Below are positions 37,157 through 49,085 of a DNA stretch of 64,000 nucleotides, one piece after another. Positions within the stretch are counted from its first letter, which is position 1. Each line of letters starts with the position of its first letter. The position numbers and the translations under genes were made by a program. The DNA is from Coriobacteriia bacterium (lineage in GTDB: Bacteria; Actinomycetota; Coriobacteriia; Coriobacteriales; RUG033): positions 1 to 64,000 of the forward strand of contig JAATFL010000012.1 of assembly GCA_015655215.1 (NCBI GenBank), read 5' to 3'. The notes under the pieces are model-generated. The model did not search any database. It was not told the DNA's origin and was given only the letters and a program-made list of their open reading frames with translations.

Positions 37157-38870
37157 GAGGGCGGGCATCTCGGCCACCCGGCATCGTAGCGTCGACGTGC
37201 TCGTCATCGGAGGGGGCTCGGCCGGCATGGCTGCCGCCGAGGGTGCGTACGAGGCAGGTTGCCGCTCCATCCTCATCCTGGAGCGTGACCCCGTGCTCGG
37301 CGGGATACTGAACCGCTGCATCCACAACGGCTTCGGCCTACATCGCTTCAACGAGGAGCTCACCGGTCCGGAGTATGCCCATCGTGACGTGGAGCGGGTG
37401 CTCGGGCTCGATGGTGTCGAGATCCTGCTCGACACCACGGTCACCTCGTTTACCGGCGGTCGTCAGGTGGTCGCGATCAACCCCGAGTTTGGCGTGCTCA
37501 AGATAGCCGCCAAAGCCGTCGTGTTGGCCATGGGCTGTCGTGAGCGTTCCCGTGGGCAGATAAACATCCCCGGATCGCGCCCTGCGGGCGTGTACACCGC
37601 CGGAACGGCCCAAAGCTTCGTGAACCTCTACGGTCGCCTTCCCGGGCGCAAGGTGGTCGTGCTGGGCAGCGGCGACATCGGTCTCATCATGGCACGTCGC
37701 ATGGTGTGCGAGGGCGCCTCCGTCGTGGGTGTGCTCGCCCGCAAGAACTACCCTGCGGGCTTGAGGCGCAACATCGTGCAGTGCCTGGACGACTACAACA
37801 TCCCCCTCCTGCTCTCGCATACCGTCACGGCCGTCCACGGACATGACCGTCTTACGGGAGTGACCGTGGTGGAGGTCGACCAGGAGACCAGACGTCCCGT
37901 GCCGGGTTCCGAACGTGAGATCGAGTGCGATACGCTGCTCCTCTCCGTTGGGCTCATCCCCGAGAACGAGCTGTCCCACATGGCCGGCGTACGGCTGTCC
38001 CCGCTCACCAACGGGGCCGAGGTCGACCAGTCATTGCAGACGAACATCCCCGGCTTCTTCGCGTGCGGCAACGTGTTGCACGTGCACGACCTCGTCGATT
38101 TCGTCTCCGAGGAAGGAGAGCTCGCCGGCCGCCAGGCGGCGCGGTACGCCATGCACCCCGACGTCGAGCCAGACTCGTCCCCGGCGATTCCCGTGATCGT
38201 CTCCGGTGGCGTGCACTACAGCGTCCCGCAGCGCATCACCTCGGATGCCACGGGTGACATCACCGTGCGCTACCGCGTCGACGGCGTGTACCACGACGCC
38301 GCGGTCATCGCCCGCGCGGGTGACGAGGTGGTCGCCAGGCATCGGGCGTTGGTGCTGGTGCCCAGCGAGATGGGAACGCTCACGGTGCCGGCCGACAAGG
38401 TGCTTGCGGCTCGAGGTCTCACGCTCACGCTCGAGGTGGGGGAGGGAAAACCGGCTACCAAGCATGCCGGCAAGGAGCTTGCATCTGACGATGCCGCATT
38501 CGCCGATGCCGACGAGGTGCGCCACTTCACCTGCATCCGCTGCCCCATGGGTTGCGATCTGGATGTCGCGGTCAGGGGGGGAGAGGTCACCGCCGTCTCC
38601 GGGGCGACGTGCGGCCGTGGCGTCAAGTACGCTCGCGAGGAGGCGGTCAGCCCCACGCGCATCGTGACGGCGCTCGTCGAGGTTGAGGGGAGTGTCGAGC
38701 CCCTCTCGGTCAAGACCGCCGAGCCCGTTCCCAAGGGGAGGATCATCGACCTTCTCCATGCCCTGGCAGAGGTCCACCCCGTCGGTCCCGTCCATATCGG
38801 CGACGTGGTGCTCGCGGACGCATGCGGCACCGGTGTGGACGTGGTGGCGACCAAGGAGATACCTACCTAG
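37149..38870 (+). CDS. FAD/NAD(P)-dependent oxidoreductase fused to DUF1667
   Basis: A 573-residue protein. Residues about 15-340 form a pyridine nucleotide-disulfide oxidoreductase-like domain (VLVIGGGSAGMAAAEGAYEAG, GCRERSRGQINIPGSRPAGVYTAGTAQ, VVVLGSGDIGLIMARRM, IPGFFACGNVLHVHDLVD). Residues about 345-445 form a middle barrel, and residues about 460-573 form a DUF1667 domain with four cysteines (CIRCPMGCDLDV, GATCGRGVKYA). In many anaerobes DUF1667 is a separate small gene beside glp-type flavoproteins; here it is fused. The start at 37149 follows GGGAGG inside the upstream gene. Together with the GlpA-like gene it probably forms a membrane-independent dehydrogenase passing electrons to NAD(P) or ferredoxin. 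Confidence 0.82.
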   Translation: MSERAGISATRHRSVDVLVIGGGSAGMAAAEGAYEAGCRSILILERDPVLGGILNRCIHNGFGLHRFNEELTGPEYAHRDVERVLGLDGVEILLDTTVTSFTGGRQVVAINPEFGVLKIAAKAVVLAMGCRERSRGQINIPGSRPAGVYTAGTAQSFVNLYGRLPGRKVVVLGSGDIGLIMARRMVCEGASVVGVLARKNYPAGLRRNIVQCLDDYNIPLLLSHTVTAVHGHDRLTGVTVVEVDQETRRPVPGSEREIECDTLLLSVGLIPENELSHMAGVRLSPLTNGAEVDQSLQTNIPGFFACGNVLHVHDLVDFVSEEGELAGRQAARYAMHPDVEPDSSPAIPVIVSGGVHYSVPQRITSDATGDITVRYRVDGVYHDAAVIARAGDEVVARHRALVLVPSEMGTLTVPADKVLAARGLTLTLEVGEGKPATKHAGKELASDDAAFADADEVRHFTCIRCPMGCDLDVAVRGGEVTAVSGATCGRGVKYAREEAVSPTRIVTALVEVEGSVEPLSVKTAEPVPKGRIIDLLHALAEVHPVGPVHIGDVVLADACGTGVDVVATKEIPT

Positions 38871-38876
38871 CAGTGG

Positions 38877-38886
38877 ATGCTATACT
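38877..38886 (+). promoter_or_regulatory. Extended -10 promoter for pheST
   Basis: TGC directly precedes TATACT (38881-38886), an extended -10 element just after the end of the upstream gene. No clear -35 box is seen. Transcription would start near 38893, giving a leader of about 470 nt before pheS that contains the T-box. Confidence 0.5.
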
Positions 38887-38892
38887 TACGTG

Positions 38893-39278
38893 GAGTTCAC
38901 CGTCCCGCATCGCGGGACGCGATGATTGACAACCGCATCGAGGCCATGACGGAGAAGGTTTCGTGCATCGGCGCATCAAGCAGAGAGAGACCTCCTGGCT
39001 GAAAGGGTCCCGGATGCGCGCACGGCGTTCGCTCCACCAGCTGTGACCTGAAGGGATGGGATGAGTCGGGGACCCCCGGCCATGTGTCAGGGCCCATCCT
39101 GCGTAGGGAATCCGGTCTGCCACCGTTATCCGGCGCAATGAAGCGGGTCTCCCGGCTTTGGCGTCGCGTATCGCCTGCCAGCGGGGAGACCAACCAAGGT
39201 GGTACCGCGAGAGACCCTCTCGTCCTTGGCAGGTGTCGCGCGACAGCGTGGCTTCCTGCAGGGCGGAGGGCTTTTTTA
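38893..39278 (+). ncRNA. T-box leader of pheS-pheT
   Basis: The hallmark T-box AAGGTGGTACCGCG lies at 39196-39209, followed by a terminator. Upstream, a long structured leader contains the AGAGAGA-type stem I bulge (around 38980) and GGCTGAAAGG. TTC at 39028-39030 in GGCGTTCGC is the candidate specifier codon for phenylalanine, which matches the downstream genes. Uncharged tRNA(Phe) would stabilise the antiterminator and turn on pheST. The leader boundaries are estimates. Confidence 0.85.
39215..39278 (+). terminator. T-box terminator hairpin
   Basis: CCCTC at 39215 pairs with GAGGG at 39266-39270, with further pairing (GCAGG/CCTGC) inside, followed by CTTTTTTA at 39271-39278. Placed right after the T-box sequence, it is the competing terminator of the riboswitch. 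Confidence 0.8.
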
Positions 39279-39362
39279 TGCCCCGGAGGGACCGAGCACA
39301 TGAAGTGGGGATGGAAACGGCATCCGCGCCTTGGAGTCGTCAACGCGAGAAGGGACCTGGTC

Positions 39363-40424
39363 ATGGAGATCGTCAGTCAGCTTGAGAGGCTGCGCACCGA
39401 TGCGTACGCCGCCATCGAGGGTGCATCCACCACGGCTGCGCTCGAGGAGGTGCGCGTCGCATTCCTGGGCAAGAAGGGCTCGCTCACGACGATCCTACGC
39501 GGCATGGGGCAACTCCCCACAGAAGAGCGTCCGGCGGCGGGCAGGGCGTCCAACACGGTGCGCGACGCCATCGAGGAGGCCCTCTCGACGCGTGGCGACG
39601 AGCTCGCCCGAGCGGAACTCGCCCACCGCATGGCTGCCGATGCGGTGGACGTGACGCTACCTGGCCGGAGCATGCCCATCGGCTCCCGTCACCTCATCAA
39701 CTCCATCCGTGACGAGATATCCGAGATATTCGCCGGCATCGGCTATCGTGCGGTCGATGGCCGTGAGGTCGAGACCGACTACTACAACTTCACCGCCCTC
39801 AACACGCCACCTGACCATCCTGCGCGTGGTATGCAGGACACGTTCTATGTCGTCGACCGCTCGGGTGGTCAAGCTGCGGTGCGCGGCGAGTCGAACGTGC
39901 TTCTCCGCACGCAGACGTCCGGCGTGCAGGCACACATCATGGAGGAGCAGGAACCACCCATCTACATCATCGCCCCCGGCAAGGTGTATCGCCGAGACGT
40001 CGCCGATCCCTCCCATCTGCCCCAGTTCAACCAGATCGAGGGCCTTGTGGTGGACAAGGAGATCACATTCGGCGATCTCAAGGGAACCCTCGACTACGTG
40101 TGCAAGCAGATATTCGGACCCGACCGTGAAACGCGCTTCCGGCCGCACTTCTTCCCCTTCACGGAGCCATCGGCTGAGGTGGACGTGAGCTGCGGCATCT
40201 GCCACGGCGAGGGATGCCGCTTTTGCAAGGGTACCGGTTGGCTCGAGATCCTCGGCTGCGGCATGGTCGACCCCAACGTGTTCGTCTACGCGGGAATCGA
40301 CCCCGAGGTCTACTCCGGGTTCGCCTTCGGGATGGGAGTGGAGCGCATCGCCTGCCTCAAGTACGACATCCCCGACTTGCGCGTGCTCCTCGAGGGGGAC
40401 ATGCGTTTCTTGCGCCAGTACTAG
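39363..40424 (+). CDS. pheS: Phenylalanyl-tRNA synthetase alpha subunit
   Basis: A 353-residue PheS, the catalytic class II subunit that charges tRNA(Phe). An N-terminal coiled coil (LEEVRVAFLGKKGSLTTILRGMG) precedes class II motif 1 (HLINSIRDEISEIFAGIGY), motif 2 (IIAPGKVYRRDVADPSHLPQFNQIEGL) and motif 3 (GFAFGMGVERIACLKYDI). CGICHGEGCRFCKGTGW contains four cysteines, a zinc-binding insert seen in some bacterial PheS. The start at 39363 follows AAGGGA; the long ORF-track start lies in the T-box leader. The beta subunit gene follows 51 bp on. Confidence 0.96.
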   Translation: MEIVSQLERLRTDAYAAIEGASTTAALEEVRVAFLGKKGSLTTILRGMGQLPTEERPAAGRASNTVRDAIEEALSTRGDELARAELAHRMAADAVDVTLPGRSMPIGSRHLINSIRDEISEIFAGIGYRAVDGREVETDYYNFTALNTPPDHPARGMQDTFYVVDRSGGQAAVRGESNVLLRTQTSGVQAHIMEEQEPPIYIIAPGKVYRRDVADPSHLPQFNQIEGLVVDKEITFGDLKGTLDYVCKQIFGPDRETRFRPHFFPFTEPSAEVDVSCGICHGEGCRFCKGTGWLEILGCGMVDPNVFVYAGIDPEVYSGFAFGMGVERIACLKYDIPDLRVLLEGDMRFLRQY

Positions 40425-40475
40425 GCGCACGCCTCGTCTGTCCGCCCCGTCCGTTCAACGTGAAAGGTCGCGATC

Positions 40476-42950
<2,475 letters not shown>

Positions 42951-42983
42951 AACCACCAAATCCCAGCATCAAATCGATTCCGT

Positions 42984-45902
42984 TTAGATGCTGATGATTT
43001 CCTGATGTGCCGTGTCGAGTGCAGAGGCCAGCCCTTGGAGCAGACTCGAGTATGCCGGCGCGTTGGAGAGAATCGTGAGTAGGTACGGGTGACCATCGCA
43101 CTCGACAAGTGCCGAGTCGTTGTCAGCCGTGTAGGGGTACGACTGCGGATACCAACCCGCCTTGTTGTGAACGGTCGCCTTCCAGCCGAGGGCGTCGCGT
43201 ATGGGCGAATAGCAGGTGTCCTCTGTGAGTTCGCTGATCCAGGAGCCATTGCTCGATGAGGAGAAGTAGGAGCTAATCTGATTCCACATCTTGCTGAGAT
43301 CGCGCGCGGAGTACCAGTTGTAGTTATTGTAAGAGAAGCTGCCACTGTCCCCGGCGTCCTCCAGCCATGAGGCGTAACCGTCATACACCCACGAGTAGTT
43401 CTGGCGCAGGGAGGCGTAGGCGTCGTTACTGGACCAGATGATCGTGTTCGAGATGAGGTCATAGGCAGTGCTGTCGATGATACCGTAATCCATGAGATGC
43501 AGCAGATACGTGCAGAATGGCGCCTTCACGGTGGATGCCGAGTAGAACGAGCCATCCGCGTCGTAGGTGACGCCCGAGCCCGTCGTCAGGTCTTCCATCA
43601 CAAAGCCGACGGAATAGCCGTTGCTCGTGAAGGCATCGATGGCGCTGTCGATGGCATCGGTCGTGCTTTGGCTGAGCGAGCTAACGCCGCCGATGAGGTT
43701 GATGCCATCATGATTGCGATCGCAGCCTGATTGGATGAGGTCACGGATGACCGTGAAGGCGTCGAACGTGCTCGAAGAAGCACTCCAGAGTTGGGCCACC
43801 GCATCGCTCGCGGCACTGATGCAGACACTACTTCCACTGGAGGCGATGGCATCGTCCACGGTAGAGAGGTTGAGGTCGCCAAGAGCTGACTTGATGACGA
43901 GTCCACCGCTCTCTCCAATCGAGATACTCCAGCGCTGCGCCGACGAACCGTTGCGCAGCCACTGCTGCACGGTAGTACCCGATGTGGCGGACGCTCCCTC
44001 TACGTCGAGCACGTCACCGGAACGGACGGACGTGATGGAGTAGAGACCGTCCCCCATGCTCTTCACGGCCCACTTCTGCGCGTTCGAGCCATTTGCGTCG
44101 TAGAGCTGCACCGCCGTGCCCTCCACGAACGAGCCTCCTGGAACGTCAAGGCATTCCGAGGAGTTCGTGCGTGAGTAGATAACATAGTAGCCGTCTTCGA
44201 GCGCGACCGTCCCGATGGGCCGCCACGATTGGACAGCAGTGCCATTCGCAACATATGTCTGTACCAGCGTTCCCGCTGCGGTGATGCCGCCGGCGAGATC
44301 GATGACCTTTCCTGACGAGACGCTCGTAAAGACGAGACCACCCGTCGTGCCTAGAGAGAGCCTCCATCTGAATGCAGTCCGGCTCGTCGGCTCCTCCTGC
44401 GCGACGCTGCCCGAGTCGTCGGTCAGATAGAGGCCGGAATTCGCGTTCATGAGCGAGTAGGTGCCGTCATCGTCGAGGGTGATGACCCACTTCTGCGCGA
44501 GCGTGCCATTCTTTTCCCATACCTGCACCGCGGCGTCGCTGGTCGTCGAACCCCCGCTCACGTCGACGACAAGTGAGGCGTCCTTTCCACTCGCAAGCTG
44601 ATAGAGACCATCGCTGAGCAGGTTGGTGACGGCAGTCAGACTCCAATGCTGAGCCGCACTGTCATTGGGGTCCCACATCTGTAGACGCTGACCGTCGGAT
44701 GCGTTGGCGCTAGGGGTGTCGATGACGAGGCCGGTGAGTGCGGAGACAAATGTCACCGTTCCATCAGAGTTGCTGCGGATGCTCCAGAGCTGGGCCGCGG
44801 TGCCGTTCTTGGCGTACTGCCACAGACCGGTTCCTTCCGAGGTGTTCGCACCGGGAATATCGATGACGTCTCCCGAGACGGCCGCGCTGACGACATAATA
44901 TCCATTTGAATCGTCATAGGCGACGGACCACTTCTGCGCAATCGAGTTGTTGGCAGTGTAGAGCTGGACATTCGCGCCGTTGTCGAACGAGCCGCCATCG
45001 ACGTCGATGAGCTTGGTCGTGTCGACGGTGGACCCGATGATATAGACACCGTCGCTCACGGTGCTCTTGACCTGGGAGAGAAGCCAACATTGCGCAGCTG
45101 TACCATTGTCGGTGTAGACCTGCACGTTCGTGCCGGCCGTAGAACTAGCGCCGGCCACATCGAGCATGAGCCCGCTGAGAACGGAGCGAAGCGAATAGCC
45201 GCCCGACGAGTTTTTGACGAAATCCCAGAGCTGAGCTGTCGTGCCGTTCGGGGAGTAGGACTGTACGTTCGTACTAGGAGCCATGTCAGCACCTTCAACA
45301 TCGAGGGCGTTTCCCGTGATTGCGTTCACCACGCAGTAGGAGTCGCCAGACTTCTCGATGCGCCAACGCTGCGCCTGAGTTGAGTTGTCATCCCATATCT
45401 GCACGTTTGCACCGCTTGCGGTGCTGCCATCGGCGATGTCGAGGGCTTCGCCGGAAATGGCGGACGTTATCTCGTAGACCCCCTCTTCAACACCCGGGGC
45501 GGCATCCTCCGTAGTGTTGGTGCCAGCGGCAGCATCCTTCGTGGAACCGGAAGTGGAAGTGGGGATGCTGCTGGTCCCGGTCGCGGTTGTCGTGGTAGGC
45601 GAAGTCTCCGTGGTGTCTGGTGGGCTTGCGGCTTTCCCTGACGTGTCTGCAGCGGCAGATTCACCCTCTCCCTCTGAGTTTCCTGACGTGGCGCTGATGG
45701 AACCCACCGTCGTGCTATCCGTCGTGGCCGTGGTGGTCGCAGCAGTGTTGGCCGTGGTGAACACCGACTCTGACAGGGTGCTCTGCGTGGCCGATTCACC
45801 CTCTCCTGCGACGGCATCGGTTGCGAACGCCTGCACAGGGCTCACGGAGAGCATGCAGATGAAGACCGCCAGGCAGATGAACCTCGATGGAATCGGTCGC
45901 AT
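42984..45902 (-). CDS. Secreted ricin-repeat protein with beta-lactamase-like serine hydrolase domain
   Basis: A 972-residue secreted protein. A signal peptide (RFICLAVFICMLSVSPVQAFA) and a Thr/Ser-rich linker (to about residue 140) are followed by twelve QxW-type repeats (AQRW, AQLW, AQCW, AQKW and so on), which make four ricin-type beta-trefoils. The last 240 residues are a class A beta-lactamase-like domain: SASTVK (SxxK nucleophile), SSNDAY (SxN) and NKAGWYP (KxG). It probably binds wall or host glycans and acts on peptidoglycan or a peptide, rather than being a drug-resistance enzyme. ATG 45902 is used; 45911 and GTG 45914 are alternatives. It is divergent from the NlpC/P60 ricin-repeat gene. 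Confidence 0.85.
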   Translation of the reverse strand: MRPIPSRFICLAVFICMLSVSPVQAFATDAVAGEGESATQSTLSESVFTTANTAATTTATTDSTTVGSISATSGNSEGEGESAAADTSGKAASPPDTTETSPTTTTATGTSSIPTSTSGSTKDAAAGTNTTEDAAPGVEEGVYEITSAISGEALDIADGSTASGANVQIWDDNSTQAQRWRIEKSGDSYCVVNAITGNALDVEGADMAPSTNVQSYSPNGTTAQLWDFVKNSSGGYSLRSVLSGLMLDVAGASSTAGTNVQVYTDNGTAAQCWLLSQVKSTVSDGVYIIGSTVDTTKLIDVDGGSFDNGANVQLYTANNSIAQKWSVAYDDSNGYYVVSAAVSGDVIDIPGANTSEGTGLWQYAKNGTAAQLWSIRSNSDGTVTFVSALTGLVIDTPSANASDGQRLQMWDPNDSAAQHWSLTAVTNLLSDGLYQLASGKDASLVVDVSGGSTTSDAAVQVWEKNGTLAQKWVITLDDDGTYSLMNANSGLYLTDDSGSVAQEEPTSRTAFRWRLSLGTTGGLVFTSVSSGKVIDLAGGITAAGTLVQTYVANGTAVQSWRPIGTVALEDGYYVIYSRTNSSECLDVPGGSFVEGTAVQLYDANGSNAQKWAVKSMGDGLYSITSVRSGDVLDVEGASATSGTTVQQWLRNGSSAQRWSISIGESGGLVIKSALGDLNLSTVDDAIASSGSSVCISAASDAVAQLWSASSSTFDAFTVIRDLIQSGCDRNHDGINLIGGVSSLSQSTTDAIDSAIDAFTSNGYSVGFVMEDLTTGSGVTYDADGSFYSASTVKAPFCTYLLHLMDYGIIDSTAYDLISNTIIWSSNDAYASLRQNYSWVYDGYASWLEDAGDSGSFSYNNYNWYSARDLSKMWNQISSYFSSSSNGSWISELTEDTCYSPIRDALGWKATVHNKAGWYPQSYPYTADNDSALVECDGHPYLLTILSNAPAYSSLLQGLASALDTAHQEIISI

Positions 45903-45930
45903 GATAAACATCACCCTTTATTCATCTTTT

Positions 45931-45971
45931 ACAGAGTACACCCGCTCCTTTTCTACAGAGTAAACCCGCTC
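45931..45971 (-). promoter_or_regulatory. Tandem 17-bp repeats upstream of ricin-repeat gene
   Basis: ACAGAGTACACCCGCTC (45931-45947) and ACAGAGTAAACCCGCTC (45955-45971) are spaced at 24 bp and differ at one base. They lie 29-69 bp upstream of the minus-strand start, within the 322-bp divergent gap, and may be regulator-binding sites or the result of a small duplication. Confidence 0.4.
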
Positions 45972-46224
45972 TTTGCTATATTTAATGGGGAAAACAGGGG
46001 AAGGACATGATCCGGGTGTATGTGGGTGCCGGCGGTCTTGTGCGAAACTTTCCACTTTCCAAAATAACCTGAATAGCAACTAACACACCTTCGGATTGGA
46101 GGAGTGATCCCTGCTCACTTTATATAGCCGCTATCTGAGGGGCGGTTGCCTCTCGATGCCGGCAGTGCTAATCTCGCAGGGAGTGGTATGTATGTTCTGT
46201 AAATTACATTCTTGTGGAGTAGCT

Positions 46225-48717
46225 ATGAAAACCCGCTTCCTTCCACTGCTTGCGTTTCTCTGGGCGATGCTGTTCATCTCAGCTTTTGCGGCCACGATGG
46301 CGTTCGCGGTGGAAGGGGACACCTCTCCGGTCGCGACTGATGCGAATGGCGACGTCTATGACTCGGCCACCACCACCCCGCCTACTGCCCCTGTGCACCT
46401 GAACGCTCGCACCACTGCGAGCTTCTCCGACTTCTTTCCTGACGCGGGCGACGGGACTCAGCCGATAGTCAGCCTCATGGCCCAGACGACGAGTTCGACG
46501 TTCTACGACGTCCTCTCGTTCGCCGAGCAGTATGAGGGATGGCCCTATATATGGGGTGGACGTGATCCCAGTCAGGGCGGCTTCGACTGCGCGGGCTTGG
46601 TCATGTACACCTATAACCAGGTATGTGGCACCGACCTCGACGTACAAAACACCAATGCATCCAGACTCTACAACTGGTATTGCACGCCGATAGATGCGGC
46701 CGACGCGCAACCGGGTGACCTGGTCTTTTTCCAGGGCACCTACGGAGACGACCCAGACTATATCTCGCACGTGGGTATCTACTGCGGAGGTGGCATCATG
46801 TTCGATGCCGGTGACCCGATTGGATACGACTCGATTTACGATATCGAGAACCAGGTTACCGGTACTACGGCAACGCCGGTCTTCGGGCGCCTGGTCAGCA
46901 TGAGCGATACGACCAAGGCCGCCTTCCATGACCTTGCACCTGGCGTCTATACCATCTCCTCTGCCTTGGATTCCGACTTGGTGCTCGATATCACCGGTGC
47001 CTCTACAGATGACGGTGCCGCCCTGCAACTCTACACTGCAAACGGGACCGACGCTCAAAAATTTGATGTCGAGTATCTCGGCAACTCCTTCTACAGCATC
47101 ACCTCCGTGAACTCCGGCAAAGCGCTCGATGTTGCTGGAGCTGGTAAGGAGGATGGCACGCGCGTTTGGCAATATGCCGCCAACGGCACTGCCGCTCAGC
47201 AATGGCTGATCAAGTCCACCGGCGATGGATACTACCAACTCGTCTCGCGTTGCGACTCCCTGCTCTTGGACGTACGGAACGCAAGCATCTCCCCAGGGAC
47301 AATCCTGCAGATGCACGCTTATAACGGTAACGATGCCCAGAAGTTCAAGTTCAACCAGGCGACTGTCACGCAGAGCATCGCCGATGGGGTGTACAGCATC
47401 TCCTCTGCACTGGACGACGACCTCGTCCTTGATATCGCGAGTGCCTCGTCAGCTGACGGTGCAACCGTGCAGCTCTACCAGTCAAACGGGACCGACGCTC
47501 AGAAGTTTTCCACCACCTACCTGGGGGGCGGGTATTACGCAATCGCATCGCTTCGCTCGGGCAAGTGCTTGGACGTCGTCGGCGGAAGCGATGCGGAAGG
47601 CACGCGCGTGCAACAGTACACTGCCAACGGTTCGGCGGCCCAGCAATGGCTGGTCCGCGATGAGGGCGATGGATACTTCAGCTTCGTCTCGGCTTGTAGC
47701 CAACTCAATTTGGACGTCACGGCGGGGGTGGCACAAAGTGGGACCGTTCTGCAGACCTACCCCTACAATGGCAGTGCCGCGCAAAAGTTCAAGCTCACCA
47801 GCGTCGTGGCTTCCACTCCGATCGAAGACGGCACCTACACCATCGTCTCGGGTATCGACTCCGGGCTTGCCTTGGATAACTCCGGAACGAGTTCGGATAC
47901 GGCCATGGGCATCAACCTCTGGTCCACAGCTGGCGATGGAGTGCAGGGTTTCACCCTTACGCAGGACTCCGATGGTTACTACACCGTCATCGACAGCGAT
48001 ACAGGCAACGCACTCGACGTGGCAGATGCGGGCACGGCCGATGGCACGGCCGTTCGGGAGTGGACTCCCAACGGCACTGCAGCCCAGCAGTGGTATATCG
48101 AGGATGCGGGTGATGGGTACTATCGTCTCATCTCACGCTGCAACTGGCTTGCTTTGGACGTCATAGGGGGAGTGGATGACAATGGAGCCGGTCTGCAGGT
48201 CTTCCACCTGAATGGCACCAGCGCTCAGGAGTTCAAGCTCGTCGACTCTTCTACGCCTGCACCGAGCACCCAGGATGTCGCCAATGGCACGTACACCATC
48301 GCCTCCGTACTGGACCCGAATCTGGTATTGGACATATCGAGCGCTTCGACCTCTGACGGGGTCAGGCTGCAACTCTACACCGCCAATAGGACCGATGCCC
48401 AAAGATACACCGTCGCCTACCTTGCCGATGGACGTTACAGTATCTCGCCGAGCTGCTCAGGGAAGATGCTCGATGCTGCCGGAGCTGGCTACAAGAAGGG
48501 TACGATCGTCTGGCAATACACACCTAATGCCACGACGGCGCAACAGTGGTACCTTGAGCCAACGAGCACTGACGGGGAGTACACCATCGTATCGGCTTGC
48601 AACAATTTGTGTCTCGATGTGCCGGCTGCCGATGCTTACATCGGAACTGGTTTGCAACTCTATCTACCCAACGGAACCGCCGCTCAACGGTTCACGCTCA
48701 GCCTCGCCACGTCATGA
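46225..48717 (+). CDS. Secreted NlpC/P60 peptidase with four ricin-type trefoils
   Basis: An 830-residue secreted protein. Signal peptide MKTRFLPLLAFLWAMLFISAFAATMAFA; then residues about 90-225 form an NlpC/P60 cysteine peptidase domain with YEGWPYIWGG, the nucleophile in FDCAGLVMYTY, QPGDLVFF, and the His in ISHVGIYCGGG. Twelve QxW-type repeats follow (AQKF, AQQW, AQKF and so on), giving four beta-trefoils. NlpC/P60 enzymes cut peptidoglycan stem peptides. The catalytic module is N-terminal, while in its two neighbours it is C-terminal. The start at 46225 follows GGAG; the upstream ORF-track start is rejected. Confidence 0.9.
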   Translation: MKTRFLPLLAFLWAMLFISAFAATMAFAVEGDTSPVATDANGDVYDSATTTPPTAPVHLNARTTASFSDFFPDAGDGTQPIVSLMAQTTSSTFYDVLSFAEQYEGWPYIWGGRDPSQGGFDCAGLVMYTYNQVCGTDLDVQNTNASRLYNWYCTPIDAADAQPGDLVFFQGTYGDDPDYISHVGIYCGGGIMFDAGDPIGYDSIYDIENQVTGTTATPVFGRLVSMSDTTKAAFHDLAPGVYTISSALDSDLVLDITGASTDDGAALQLYTANGTDAQKFDVEYLGNSFYSITSVNSGKALDVAGAGKEDGTRVWQYAANGTAAQQWLIKSTGDGYYQLVSRCDSLLLDVRNASISPGTILQMHAYNGNDAQKFKFNQATVTQSIADGVYSISSALDDDLVLDIASASSADGATVQLYQSNGTDAQKFSTTYLGGGYYAIASLRSGKCLDVVGGSDAEGTRVQQYTANGSAAQQWLVRDEGDGYFSFVSACSQLNLDVTAGVAQSGTVLQTYPYNGSAAQKFKLTSVVASTPIEDGTYTIVSGIDSGLALDNSGTSSDTAMGINLWSTAGDGVQGFTLTQDSDGYYTVIDSDTGNALDVADAGTADGTAVREWTPNGTAAQQWYIEDAGDGYYRLISRCNWLALDVIGGVDDNGAGLQVFHLNGTSAQEFKLVDSSTPAPSTQDVANGTYTIASVLDPNLVLDISSASTSDGVRLQLYTANRTDAQRYTVAYLADGRYSISPSCSGKMLDAAGAGYKKGTIVWQYTPNATTAQQWYLEPTSTDGEYTIVSACNNLCLDVPAADAYIGTGLQLYLPNGTAAQRFTLSLATS

Positions 48718-49085
48718 GCAAAGGCTTCCCTCTCCATGCAGTGTCCTTGCCGTGAGGGATAGTGATTCCAGATGCATCCTTGCCCATCGCGGAAGGTGTT
48801 GATGAGCATTGAGCACTCGATTTACATCAATTCTTCAAATCATCTGGCGGGCCGTGCCGTAGACTATCCTAAACAGGCTGTTTACCAGGTCATACTATCC
48901 ATGGCTGTGAGTGGTGCCTGTCCTGTTGGTATGGTACTGTTCGTGTTCAGATATTTTCTTTGAAGATGAAAGATGCAGTATGGAGAGGATTGGATGTTTG
49001 ACAAGCTTGGCGGTACTCTTGCGCATCCCATGTTCCGACCTGTTTCTTCGCTCCGATTTGTTATCGATGAGGAAGGATACTTGAC
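48718..49085 (+). other. Intergenic region before glucosaminidase gene
   Basis: A 368-bp non-coding gap, clearly more AT-rich than the genes. TTGACA occurs near 48998 but lacks a well-spaced -10. I see no RNA gene, terminator with a T tract or credible ORF. Confidence 0.3.

Noticed and set aside
42964-42993. CAGCATC/GATGCTG hairpin between pheT and the ricin-repeat gene as a terminator
   Set aside because: Only 7-bp arms, it overlaps the stop codon of the minus-strand gene, and no T tract follows.
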